From NCBI GenBank assembly GCA_037349315.1, contig JBAIAC010000027.1, positions 18,461,501 through 18,525,500 of the forward strand: 64,000 nt of DNA. The letters are read 5' to 3'. The notes under the pieces are model-generated. The model was not told where the DNA came from. It ran no database searches and saw only the letters and a list, made by a program, of their open reading frames with translations. Shown here piece by piece: positions 53,801-64,000 of this stretch. How positions within the stretch are numbered: position 1 is the first letter of the stretch; every line of letters begins with the position of its first letter. This DNA is from Chelydra serpentina. Taxonomy: Eukaryota > Chordata > Testudines > Chelydridae. The position numbers and the translations under genes were made by a program.

Positions 53801-56800
53801 CAGGTAGTCCTCGTTCTCATGGCGACAGCCATAGTACAGCACCGTCTCGCCAACGTCCTTCCCTAGGACCCGACGGGACAGCTGTCAGCCCAGCCCCGCC
53901 ACCTGCACACGGCTAGCTCGCCAGCTACTAGCAGGACTTCCCCGGCCCTGCTGCCGCCGTGTCCGAGCACCGCCCCTGATGCCCTTTGCTTGCAAGGGGA
54001 TGTGGGCCTAAGTGACTTGGACATGGTCATACAGGGAGTCTGTGGTGGAGCAGGGAATCGAAGCCAGGTCGGTGGCCCATCCTTCCACCCTACCAGGGCT
54101 AGCAGGAGGTAGCAACCTTCCATCCCCGCAGCCACATAACCTGCTCCGAGCCGTGCCAGGTCTCTACGGCGCTGTTATCTAGCTCCACCTGTCACTGATT
54201 CCGCAAGTGCGAGCCAGGATCCATCAACGGGGCAGAGCAGCCTCGAATCGCAGGCGGTTGAGTTCAAACTTCTTCCGCTACTGACACCACCAGGTGCCTC
54301 CTCCTTTCTGGGCGTGGGCACCTCCAGACCAGCCACACTGGTCATTAAATCCAGCCTTCCCTCAGCTCCCCCACTTCCCAGCGCTGTCAGACCCACCATG
54401 CTGCCTGCCCCATTGCAGAGAAGGGAAGCGATGCTCCCTCCTGCTTTCCTGCCCTGAACGGACCGGCTGTGTGTGGCAAAAGTGCCGTCCAGCGGCTGGG
54501 CCCACAGAGGAAAAGGGACCGGCTCCCCTCCAGCAGTGTGTGCCGGGGTAGGAGCTGAACCTGGGGGAAAGGGTATTTTGGACCAGATGTTACAATGAGG
54601 AGGAAGGGCACCGTTTAGGTAGGGCAAGGGGGCAGTTGCCCCTCGTTATCCCAGGGACCACGGCCAAGGTGTCGTGCTGCTTCCCCGGGTTGCAAGTGAA
54701 CACAGAGGATGGGCTGCCGTTGCTGCCCTGAGGTTCCTCCATACAGCCCCCACTATAACAAGAGAGCCATGATTGGCCTGCGGTGCTGTCAGTCACTGCA
54801 GGTCTGGGTGGGAGGGGGTGCCCCCGACAAGCCTGCACACCTGCAGCAATCCGTGCTGACCTAGGTGATTGGGGGGTTTACAGGAAATAATCAGAACAAT
54901 GCTCCCGTAACAGACTGACTTTTACATTGGTTGATACGCTGGAGGGTAGGGACAGGATACAGAGGGACCTAGACAAATTGGAGGATTGGGCCAAAAGAAA
55001 TCTGATGAGGTTCAACAAGGACAAGTGCAGAGTCCTGCACTTAGGACGGAAGAATCCCATGCACTGCTACAGACTAGGGACCGAGTGGCTGGGCAGCAGT
55101 TCTGTAGAAAAGGACCTAGGGGTTACAGTGGACGAAAAGCTGAATATGAGTCAACAGTGTGCCCTTGTTGCCAAGAAGGCTAACGGCATTTTGGGCTGTA
55201 TAAGTAGGGGCATTTCCAGCAGATCGAGGGACGTGATTATTCCCCTCTATTCGGCACTGGTGAGGCCTCATTTGGAGTACTGTGTCCAGTTTTGGGCCCC
55301 ACACTACAAAAAGGATGTGGATAAATTGGAAAGAGTCCAACGGAGGGCAACAAAAATGATTAGGGGGCTGGAGCACATGACTTATGAGGAGAGGCTGAGG
55401 GAACTGGGATTGTTTAGCCTGCAGAAGAGAAGAGTGAGGGGGGATTTGATAGCTGCTTTCAACTACCTAAAAGGGGGTTCCAAAGAGGATGGGTCTAGAC
55501 TGTTCTCAGTGGTAGAAGATGACAGAACAAGGAGTAATGGTCTCAAGTTGCAGAGGGGGAGGTTTAGGTTGGATATTAGGAAAAACTTTTTCACTAGTAG
55601 GGTGGTGAAGCACTGGAATGGGTTACCTGGGGAGGTGGTGGAATCTCCTTCCTTAGAGATTTTTAAGGTCAGGCTTGATAAAGCCCTGGCTGGCATGATT
55701 TAGTTGGGGTTGGTCCTGCTTTGAGCGGGGGGTTGGACTAGATGACCTCCTGAGGTCCCTTCCAACCCTGAGATTCTATGATTCTAACCTTCACAAACTC
55801 CAAAACCTTAGGGCTGCTGAAAGTCTCTCCCCTCCCCCCAGGGTGCCCCACACATGCTAGAGAGAGAGCTACTTTTGAAGCCCACTCAGGAACGAGCCAC
55901 GGGTGTATGGGAGGGGATACTGGCACTATAGCGATGAGGCAGCACGTCCAATCACCGGCTGATCTGGCTCCGCTGCTGCACACTCACCTTGCTGCTTCAG
56001 CCAGGCCCGTTCTTGAACGAAGCCAACGAAGGGGGCGATCCCGGTCCCGGGCCCGATCATGATGACAGGCGTGCTGGGTTTGAAAGGCAACCGGAACTGT
56101 GACTTCCTGACGTACATGGGCACCGTCAACTTGTGCCCGTTTTCATTGGGCACCTTGTTCTTCAGCCAGGTGGTGGCCACTCCTTTGTTCACACGGCCTG
56201 TCTTGGTCTCGTATTCCACAACCACCCCGCAGATGTGGATGGAGTGAGGGTGAACCTGGAGCAAAACCAAAATTGGCCCCAGCTTTAGAGACATGCAGTC
56301 ACCCATTTGGCTTCTGGGCAGCCCCTGCGGGTGAATTAGTCCCAAGAACCAGCACCCACTGGAGCAGGGAAGCAAACGAGACCAGTTGGTGCAAGCCACT
56401 CTTTCCTGCAGCTCTCAGGATCTCAGATGACAACCCAAGTGGACCTCCTGCTAAAAACACAATTTATACCCCCTCCACCTGACACAGCTCCACAGGAACA
56501 ATTTTGCCTCTACATATTCCACTCAGGGAATGGCTGCAGCCCGAGCATCGATCTCGCTAGCTCCAGTAACAATAGCAGCGAAGTCATGGCAGCACGGGCT
56601 ATGCAAGCCCGCGTGGGACCTTGGATTTGTACTTGAGTGACCACTGCCAACGTGGTCACAGCTTCCCTGCTGTTATTTGTTCAGGCTCCCTAGATCAGAG
56701 CTACAGATGCTGCCACACCTGACTGTAGAGCAGACATGCCCATGGGCTGTGCTAAATCCTAGCACCAGGACAAGATGCAATCAGGGGTAATCTATTTTTT

Positions 56801-59800
56801 TTTGGTCAAGGGCCACATTTCTTGCTCAAGGTCTAGTCAAGGTCCAGACTCCAGAGAAAATAATAATAATAATAAAAAAAACCAACAGTAATTAGGATAA
56901 TAAGTAAATAAAAAAATGTTAGAGTCTGTGCAAAAAGATCTGGTGGTCCGGATTTGGCCCGCGGTCCACTTATTGCAGAGGTTCTCAAACTTTTGTACTG
57001 GTGACCCCTTACACATAGAAAGCTTCTAAGTGCAACCCCCCCGTCTAAATTAAAAACACTTAATATATTTAACACCATCATAAATGCTGGAGACAAAGTG
57101 GGGTTTAGGGTGGAGGTTGACAGCTCACGACCCCCCATATAATAACCTTGTGACTCCCTGAGGGGTCCCAACCCCCAATTTGAGAACCACTGACCTATTG
57201 ACTACCCCTATGCTATCTTGTTTATCACTTCAAAAGTTTTTTCTTCCCCTGCTGTCATGGTTCCTCTCAACTAATTAGCCTCTTAAGATTGGTCTATACA
57301 CCTCGACCTTATCATGTTTCTCTGACTGTATAAATATCTGTCTACTGTGTATTTCATTCCATGCATCCGATGAAGTGGGTATTAACCCACGAAAGCTTAT
57401 GCTGAAATAAATTTGTTAGTCTCTAAGGTGCTACAAGTTTTTCTTTCTTATTTTCGTTTTGCTGACACAGACTAACACGACTACTACACCTGGGCCGGGC
57501 TGTTCCTCTGCTTCTCTCCAAATTACAGCTCAGGACACTTTAGCTTCAGCCTCCCGGTGTCCTGCGCTAGCTTGTAACGGCATCTCCAGCCTTGCAGGAC
57601 ACTTCTTACTGCAGCAGAACTAAAGCCAGTCCAAGTCTCAGCTACGGCTTCAGCCTGAGGGCTGGTGCGTCCTCAGAGCTGAGGTATAGGGCTCTGCCCC
57701 ATTTTGAGCTCCTGGTACAAAATGCGAATGAAAACAACCCCAAGGCACGGAGTATTTACCTCCAGAATCCACCTCGCTCCCAAGCCATGGAAGCAGGGCC
57801 CTAGAGCAGCGAGAGCAGAGCAGCCTCAGGGCCCCAGAGTGATGGAGACACGGACTGTGCATCCCACGTGTGAAGGGCCAAGTACTGCTATTCCCAGTCG
57901 CAAATAGGATGTGTTTCCTTAAAGGGGAAATCCCTGCATTCCTTTCCCAGCCCCCAGATGCCCAGCCATGCAGGGATTTGTCAGGATGGCTGCGGGGTTG
58001 GAAAGGGAGAGGACTCTCTCAGGGTTGCTCAGTGGCCTACATCACGCCAAGCAATTAAGTCCTTCCCCAGGGCTGATAGATCGCCCGGCTCCTGGAGGCA
58101 CGGGGAAAGGACTCACCTTGGAAGAGGAGGCAATCGAGTAGTAACGGGCCTGCAGGCGAGGCAGCAGCTCACAGAGGTGGTCGATGGGGGGTCGGAGAGA
58201 AGATACATCCTGCAGGATGGCTAATATGTTCCTTCTGGCCTCCACAACCCAGTTGAGGTACAGCGTCTAGGTGCACAGAGGGTGTAGACAGGAGAACAAG
58301 GCAAAGGTGAAATCCTATGAGAGACAGGAGCTCAGACTAGAGGATCGTAACCATCCCTCGTGGACATAAAATCGGTGACTCTACTGAACGTCAGTCACCA
58401 GGTTTCCTTGCAACCATCCCTTCCTTTGGCACAACGAAGGAGCAGCTCTGTGTAGGGGCACACAAGAGCAACCTGCTCAGCCACAGGAAGGGAAATCGTG
58501 GCGGAAACACGGGGAGTTGCACCAAGATGGATGAAGCCGGGCAGCAAAGCCACTCCCAGGGATACCTGTGCTCGCGGCCTTTAACTCCTCCCCAGAACAC
58601 TCCTCCACCCACCCCACCCTGCAAGGCCCTACCTCCCTGCCCTGTCTCGTGGCACAGGCCACTGGCACAGACCAAGCACGATAGGACTCTTGGGGTTCAC
58701 CCAGCCTCTCTCCTAATAACCAAGGCTAGCCACCGCTAAGGCCTCTGTTCGTCCTCTCCACCGTCACCTGGACAAACGGTGATATCTGGCACCGACAGAG
58801 GTTAGGGGCAACGTTTTCAAAAATGCCTATGACACGTAGGCTCCAAAGTCCCATGCTCAGAAGTGACTGAGACCCATGGGTGCCGGAGTCTCACTGGAGG
58901 TCAATGAGATTTAGGCTCCTAATGCCGATGTTTTGGGAAAGAACAAAGAGACACGCACTCATCGAAACCTTCCTTGTCTTTTTCTCCTCCGTCTACCTGC
59001 TGCTGCCCAAGGCTCGACCAGGGATTTGCAGCCACCTGGCTGTCTCGGGTGGATATTCAGGGGTTTAACTACTCGGGACACCTAGTTTCCTAGTGGCAAA
59101 ACCAATTACAAGGTCTGTGGGCCATTATTTACTTTAAGTGTGATTTCCCCCCCCTCGTTTTGCTGTGACATAGCAGCAGCCTTGGACACGTAGATGGAGA
59201 ATTAGTTCAGCCCCAGTTACATTACAAACGGTAAAATATTTTATATGTACCAAAAAACCATCTATATACAGCCTCATACTCCAAGGCATAAGCCAACCTC
59301 TGACAGCTATCCCTCCCTCCGGGGGGGAGGGATAGCTCAGTGGTTTGAGCATTGGCCTGCTAAACCCAGGGTTGTGAGTTCAATCCTTGTGGGGGCCACT
59401 TAGGGATCTGGGGCAAAAATTGGGGATTGGTCCTGCTTTGAGCAGTGGGTTGGACTAGATGACCTCCTAAGGTCCCTTCCAACCCTGATATTCTATGATT
59501 CTAGGTGTCATGAAGGAACGTCTACAAACAGGTTATTCCCTCGTTATCCATCCAGGGCTCCCTCAGACCGTCCTATGAAGGATCCAGTGGCAGAAAGAGG
59601 ACACTGAGCTAGACAGACCCGTCTGGCCATTCCTAGACAGCCCGCCACCAGCCCGCGCAGAGAGAGAATCCCCGTTAAACAGCCTCCTCGCCCGCAGAAG
59701 CAGTGACGCGCTCACCTTCCCCTCGGCAGCAGAAGATGCCATCTTGCGGAGGTGCTCTTGCTCGTTGGGGTCTGTGGCGTACTGAGCCAGCTCGTACAAG

Positions 59801-62353
59801 ACGTTGGTGCGCGGTGGGTTGGTGATGTCCAGGTAATAGGTCAGGGCTGTCCGGTACGTGGTGGGGCAGGGGAATGGATGCTTCTTATTGGATTCCTCTG
59901 GGGAAGGGAAAAGAGGCTGAAGTTCAGGGACACTGTTGAGACTCTGTGAGGTCGTTAGGAAGAAAGTACACAAGGCAGGCCACATTTATGGGGAAACAGA
60001 GGCAGAAAGGGGAACTGACTTCATGGAAGGCAGTGTGGCGTAGCGGATCGAGCACCCTCGGAACGAATCTAAGTGTAGTTAACTCATCACCCGCACAAAT
60101 GCTCCGTGACTACCCCAAGGATCAGCCACGTAAGCCGGAGTGAATTCAGTTTAGTGAGCTAGGAAAAGAGGCCTGCGGCTGTAACAGTCAGAGGGGGCAC
60201 TGCAGGCCGGGATCTTGTCGTCACTACCTGCATGTTAAAGAAATGGACACGCTGCTTCACTTTCTGGAAACGGGGGCACTGGTTCTCGGCCACCCGGAAG
60301 TTGCCTTCAGAGGGCAACACTTAGGTGCCCCTGCCCTATAACAACCTGTTTTCAAGGAGTGCGGGCTAGGCTACTGCCCAATACAAAAGAACAGAACTGT
60401 AGGTGGGAAGGCCGCACGCCCCTCGCGGCGTCCGTTCGTAGCTTTTACGTGCTGTCCTGCCAGAGCGCCCTCGAGGAGGGTCAGCAACCGTGGCTGACTC
60501 TGCGAGAGCAGCGTGTGGAAGGCTGTGCAGTGCTGTGCCGAGGGCGTTATCGCACAGTTCAATACACCGCAAGTCAGAGACTAACCCCTTGATTAAATAA
60601 TGGCGCTAGGGAACAAGGGCTGTTCTGGTGCTGCAGAGTATCAGCTAACGCAGAGGGAAGACACAGCAGACTTGCTCTGGGATCCTGTAACTAGTGGCAC
60701 GTCAGCTGCCTCACTTGTGCATACATCTACGTAGCACATTCACAAGAGAGCTACTTAATTAGGTAACAGCACTCAAACTCGGCAGCCGTAACGCCAGTTA
60801 TCCTTAATCCTGCCTCAGCGCAGGGGGATGGAACTGACCACCTCTTGAGGTCCCTTTGAGCCCTACGTTGCTATGATGATGAACTATTTGTATTTTGGTG
60901 GCACTAAAAGCCACGGTCACAGCCCAAAACTCAGCAGTGCTAGATGCTGCACAAACAGAACAAAAACATGGTCCCCGCCCCACAGACAGCAGGATCTGAA
61001 GTTCTTCCTAATCTGGGTCCTGGTGGAAAGGCAGAAGGCGCAAATCCACTGCCCTGATTCTGAAAGCCTCGGGCCAAGTATGATCCAAACCAAAAGATCC
61101 TTCTCTGCAAAAATACTGATAGCGTGATGGAAAGCAGTTCTTCAGTTCATCTCATGCAGGGATAACCCCGTCCTGCATAAGTACCACACAAAAACTCAGA
61201 CACACACAAAAGAAAAGGAGCGATTTTCCACTCGGCTGCTGGAATGGTGGCTCTTGTTTGGACTACTAACCATCCAGGTTGTTTAAAGACATGATGGTAT
61301 CCAGATCTGCGCCCAGAATCTCGCCGATCTGGTTCACTAGTGATGTGTCGTTGGCTGGGTACACAGCAACATGGTCCCCAGACTCATACCTAGGGAGAGG
61401 AAAAGAGATCACCATGCAACACCAACAGTGGCTCACGTCCAGTCAAAGAGGTGCAAGCACACCAGCTAGAAGTGGAGCATGCAAAAAGCGTCTCCTTTGC
61501 CATCTGCACTGTGCATACCTTCCTCCAAATCGAGGGAGGAGGCGGCGAACTTCATACAGCTTTGGGCTGGTACCCCAAAGGGGGGTGAACATCTGGGTGC
61601 TGTAGTAAGTCCCTTAAGCGGAGTCCTCCCAGAGCTGATCTGTGTCTATCTTCCGCAGCTGGGGGTGGCCCTGCCTGTCTGCTTTGCTAGAGGAGGCTTA
61701 AGAGCTTGGCTCGGCAAGACAAGGTTCAAGGCGGCCCAGGCTGGCAGAAAAAGGCGGGCTCAGGGGTATCTTCAGCACCTCAGGTGATATCTCAGGGGGT
61801 TCAGCCCATCACAGAGGGATGCCTGAACAGCACTGTCTGAAGTGAGGCCAAAAAGGTTAGTGGTCTGATCCCATTCTGATGCTCTCTTCTAGCATATTTA
61901 CTGAAGAAGGAGCCCAAAGAACACTAGACTGCAGCTATAGGGATTCCTCAACTGCTACCGACACATACAGCCACCTCTGGGGTGGAACACGGCAGCCGTT
62001 CTGTGACGGAACAACATAGTATTTAAGACAGGAGGAAATAACTGCAAGGAGCAAAATAAAAATTGATCGAAGTTATCCTGGTCCAAAACCACAAAGGAAC
62101 CTTGGTGCCGGAAAGCACAATAGTGAGACTCCGATCTACGCTCTGGAGGAGTCAGGCACGTGGATTCCCAAGCTTCACTTATGGTCCTCCCCACCTCGTC
62201 CCAGTGTAAGGAAAATATCCCCCAGTGGAGGGGTACCTGATTTTGGAGCCAGAGATGTCCAACTCCAAGTGCATGAGGTGCCTCTCTCCGCCCTGGTTCA
62301 GCTTTCGGTTCAGGGTAACAGGTGCCAGGAAAGGGTTCTTCGCATCGAACGGG
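50708..62353 (-). CDS. POR: POR, NADPH-cytochrome P450 reductase (last eight exons, partial)
   Basis: POR is an ER-anchored diflavin reductase passing electrons NADPH to FAD to FMN to cytochromes P450, heme oxygenase and squalene monooxygenase. Minus-strand coding exons are 62237-62353, 61271-61389, 59716-59897, 58117-58266, 55988-56255, 53717-53862, 53192-53277 and 50708-50852. They give 403 residues, exactly human 278-680. FAD site: RYYS at human-equivalent 457-460. NADPH site: [13 protein letters not shown] and FSRDQ. The catalytic Cys of VCGD and the C-terminal SLDVWS, with Asp and the FAD-stacking Trp, are intact. The N-terminal anchor and FMN domain are beyond the right edge. Introns hold a GC minisatellite, a CR1, nested hAT elements, a Penelope tail and a SINE. 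Confidence 0.97.
51210..52096. repeat. 47-51 bp GC-rich minisatellite in POR last intron
   Basis: I count 17 units centred on cgtccccggggccagc, each followed by a c(a/c)gcctgcaacgc segment and one of three linkers (catcagcctgg, gccccagcccgg, gtgtcggcctgg). It starts about 350 bp from the last POR exon. All plus and minus frames are largely open (up to 332 codons), which is an artefact. Confidence 0.95.
53192..53277 (-). CDS. POR: POR exon, residues 605-633 (catalytic Cys)
   Basis: Acceptor TGCCAG|GTC; donor TGCGG|GTAAGG. It encodes [20 protein letters not shown], then GSAHIYVCG. Confidence 0.97.
53717..53862 (-). CDS. POR: POR exon, residues 556-604
   Basis: Acceptor TCCTAG|GG; donor AGAAG|GTAACG. 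It encodes [20 protein letters not shown], then [16 protein letters not shown] and FSRDQAQK. Confidence 0.97.
54929..55786 (+). mobile_element. 5'-truncated CR1 LINE with intact ORF2 C-terminus
   Basis: An uninterrupted frame of 258 codons (54927-55703) covers the ORF2 C-terminal region: [56 protein letters not shown] and [20 protein letters not shown]. The 3' UTR and (attctatg)n tail end at 55786. The RT catalytic core is absent. The lack of stops suggests a fairly recent insertion. It lies in a POR intron, antisense to POR. Confidence 0.93.
55988..56255 (-). CDS. POR: POR exon, residues 467-556
   Basis: Acceptor CTCCAG|GTT; donor GCAAG|GTGAGT; 268 bp. It encodes [39 protein letters not shown] and [17 protein letters not shown]. 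Confidence 0.97.
56782..57212. mobile_element. Outer hAT-like MITE interrupted by another MITE
   Basis: The left end caggggtaatctatttt and the right end gactacccctatg, together with the body ggtcaagggccacattt and gtccggatttggcccgcgg, match a widespread hAT MITE. The right part is separated by the insertion at 56976-57192. Confidence 0.65.
56976..57192. mobile_element. Inner hAT-like MITE (217 bp)
   Basis: Ends cagaggttctcaaactt and aatttgagaaccactg. Flanks acttattg (56968-56975) and acctattg (57193-57200) match at 7 of 8 positions as a target duplication. It was inserted into the outer element, so it is younger. Confidence 0.82.
57213..57500 (+). mobile_element. Penelope-like element 3' tail
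   Basis: It matches the complement of 9690-9960: ctgctgtcatggttcctctc, then gcatccgatgaagtgggta, cgaaagcttatgctgaaat and ttgttagtctctaaggtgc, followed by an A-poor junction. Confidence 0.8.
58117..58266 (-). CDS. POR: POR exon, residues 417-466 (FAD RxYS motif)
   Basis: Acceptor ACCTAG|ACG; donor CCAAG|GTGAGT; 50 codons. It encodes [19 protein letters not shown] through [16 protein letters not shown]. Arg457 and Ser460 equivalents are present. Confidence 0.97.
59328..59504 (+). mobile_element. tRNA-derived SINE with CR1-like tail
   Basis: Full-length plus copy with A box (tagctcagtggtttgagca), B box (ggttgtgagttcaatcc) and tail ending attctatgattcta. It lies in a POR intron, antisense to POR. 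Confidence 0.9.
59716..59897 (-). CDS. POR: POR exon, residues 356-416
   Basis: Acceptor CCCCAG|AG; donor GGAAG|GTGAGC. It encodes [36 protein letters not shown] and ASSAAEGK. Confidence 0.97.
61271..61389 (-). CDS. POR: POR exon, residues 317-356
   Basis: Acceptor CCCTAG|G; donor GGATG|GTTAGT (a weaker donor). It encodes [20 protein letters not shown], then [15 protein letters not shown]. Confidence 0.95.
62237..62353 (-). CDS. POR: POR exon, residues 278-316 (human numbering)
   Basis: Acceptor CCTCCAG|C at 62354; donor ATCAG|GTACCC. It encodes [20 protein letters not shown], then [15 protein letters not shown]. Ala287 is kept and position 288 is Pro (Ala in human). Confidence 0.96.
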
Positions 62354-62569
62354 CTGGAGGGAACATCAAGCAATCTGTTTACAACCGGACGTCACAGTAT
62401 CCTTGTTCTGTGCAACTTCAAGGCACTATTCGTTTCACCCCATTGCGCTGATCTTCTGGTTCATTTTCTTCCTTTTCCTAATGGAGCCTTTTCTTTTTTT
62501 GATAGGTCAGTAGTTGACTTTACACAGACTAACAGTTGGCTGGCTTGGTGGCATGAAAACATCAATGGA

Positions 62570-62670
62570 TAAGACCTTCCCTGTCCAGGTCCTTCTACTT
62601 ATGGGTCTCCCCATCTATAAAATGGGGATACCACCTCTTTTGTAAAGTGCTTTGAGATCTACAGTGCCTA
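62570..62670 (+). mobile_element. MIR-like SINE tail fragment
   Basis: tctataaaatggggatacc and tgtaaagtgctttgagatct follow MIR/CORE-SINE order. Confidence 0.5.
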
Positions 62671-64000
62671 ACCCACTGCACCACCCTTCTCTTCTTCCAC
62701 ACCACCACCCCATGAGTTGAAAGTTAGTACGATGCAATCTTGTAAGTTGGCAAAGTGTTAGAAGATGCATCAATGCTCTCTCTAGGCCAAATTGGTTCCT
62801 GGTAGCATGCAAAACCAGAGCATAGGATCGCTTGGGTCTGAACAGACCCTCTAGTGGGACATTTACCCCGTCCATCACGCTGCAATTCAACAGGACTGAT
62901 TCCATTATCTTTACACCATCCCTATGGAACCTTGACTATCTGGGCAGAGCCTCCCTTGGCAGCGTGATCCTTACGGTTATTCCTGATACTTAACCTGAGT
63001 TTACCCTGCTGCAAGTGATCTCTTTCTTCCTTCTTCTGTCCTACATGAAACTGATGCCTCTCCCCTGCAGAAGACAGCTGGCTTCCCCCGTTAGACTTCC
63101 TCCCAGGCCTCAATCTTTCATTACAACAACATTTGTGGCTCTGCTCTGACCTCTCCAATGCATTGGTCTCTTAGGAAAGTGGTAAATAGAGATGAATAAA
63201 GCTGAAATACCAAAACCAATGTCACAAGAGCCGTGCTGAAACTACCAGATCATTTTAACCTCAGGGCCTCTGATCACTGCCTGCTTCTCTCATTCCAGCA
63301 GAGCAGGTATCAGGACAGTCTTACCCACCCCTTATAGACCAACCCCGACTCAATATAGTGTGGTAAACCCAGGGCAGATAGCTGCAAAAGGTGGAGGCAG
63401 TAAGTGGTCCCAGGGGGTTAAAACCCCTCTCCCTGTCCACTAAGGAGAGAGGACTGTGGGGAAATAAGGTTCAGCTGGGGAAGGGCTTACCAGGGAACTA
63501 ATTAGGTCCAGCTGGCGGCGATTGCTGGAGCCCTTTTTAAACTCTCCCTGCTGTGCATGGGTGGGGGGGGGGAGGCGAGAGAGACTGAGAGTGGGAGAGA
63601 AGCAGAAGCTGAAACAGAAGCAGGAGCAGGAAAGGCACCAGAGGGGCTGGGTGCCCCAAGCCACTGAGCCCTTCCCAAAAGAAGGGCTATATTGCCTTCC
63701 CAAAGGGAAAAACCCAAGGGGTTTACCTTGCCCAAGCCTGAGTCTCCGGGGCTTAAAGGACCGAGACCGCTGAGGAGAAGGGGGTACTTTGCCACAATAG
63801 CCAAAAGGGAATACGATGTAATGGTCAGATCTACGCCACCATAACGCTTTTCCCTGGAAACTAAATCAGGGCTCAGGAATGAAACAGGGCAGAACAGAGT
63901 CCCAAAGTTCTAAGTTCAAGTTAGCAGCAGCACTTCTGTGGAGTCGCTGTGGGACACCACTTTTGTTTTTCAATCTCGACTCCGATATTTTGCAGCCACC
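62671..64000. other. POR intron to window edge
   Basis: I find no exon for the residues upstream of Pro278 on the minus strand, so the next POR exon is outside the window. About 63390-63800 is purine-rich with a different texture (gagagactgagagtgggaga, agaagcagaagctgaaac) and may be an unclassified interspersed repeat. Confidence 0.5.

Overview
This is vertebrate nuclear DNA, most likely from a cryptodiran turtle. Evidence: intron-rich genes with protein sequences close to human; several copies of a tRNA-derived SINE whose tail matches the CR1 LINE 3' end (the tortoise Pol III/SINE type); 5'-truncated CR1 LINEs with (TTCTATGA)n or (TTCTTATG)n tails; a Penelope-like element; and many hAT-type MITEs. 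No bacterial genes, CRISPR arrays or tRNA genes were seen.

Four genes appear in the order and orientation of human 7q11.23 (MDH2-STYXL1-TMEM120A-POR). MDH2 (minus, 25-9260) has exons 1-4; the rest lies beyond the left edge. STYXL1 (plus, coding 12002-26191) is complete with eight coding exons and 311 residues. TMEM120A (plus, 31160-46090) is complete with 12 coding exons and 341 residues. POR (minus, 50708-62353) has its last eight exons, covering human-equivalent residues 278-680; the FMN-domain exons lie beyond the right edge. MDH2 and STYXL1 are head to head at a CpG-rich shared promoter (about 9261-9503). TMEM120A and POR converge tail to tail. All exon junctions were read by eye from GT/AG sites and phase continuity, and every phase closes.

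Non-genic content is dominated by GC-rich minisatellites at 8036-9194 (MDH2 intron 1), 28725-30930 (upstream of TMEM120A), 31231-32112 (TMEM120A intron 1) and 51210-52096 (POR last intron), plus an X-box-like array at 9605-10866 split by a Penelope-like insertion. The MDH2 and TMEM120A arrays start within a few bases of the first-exon splice donor. In TMEM120A each repeat carries a copy of that donor, 17 of 19 of them closer to consensus than the real one. These arrays keep several frames open on both strands for 1-2 kb, giving long spurious ORFs that are not genes.

The genes are unrelated housekeeping functions: mitochondrial malate dehydrogenase, a pseudophosphatase, an inner nuclear/ER membrane CoA-binding protein and cytochrome P450 reductase. 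I found no new multi-gene system. The most unusual signals are the donor-proximal minisatellites, a frame-preserving candidate cassette exon in STYXL1 and the X-box-like array.
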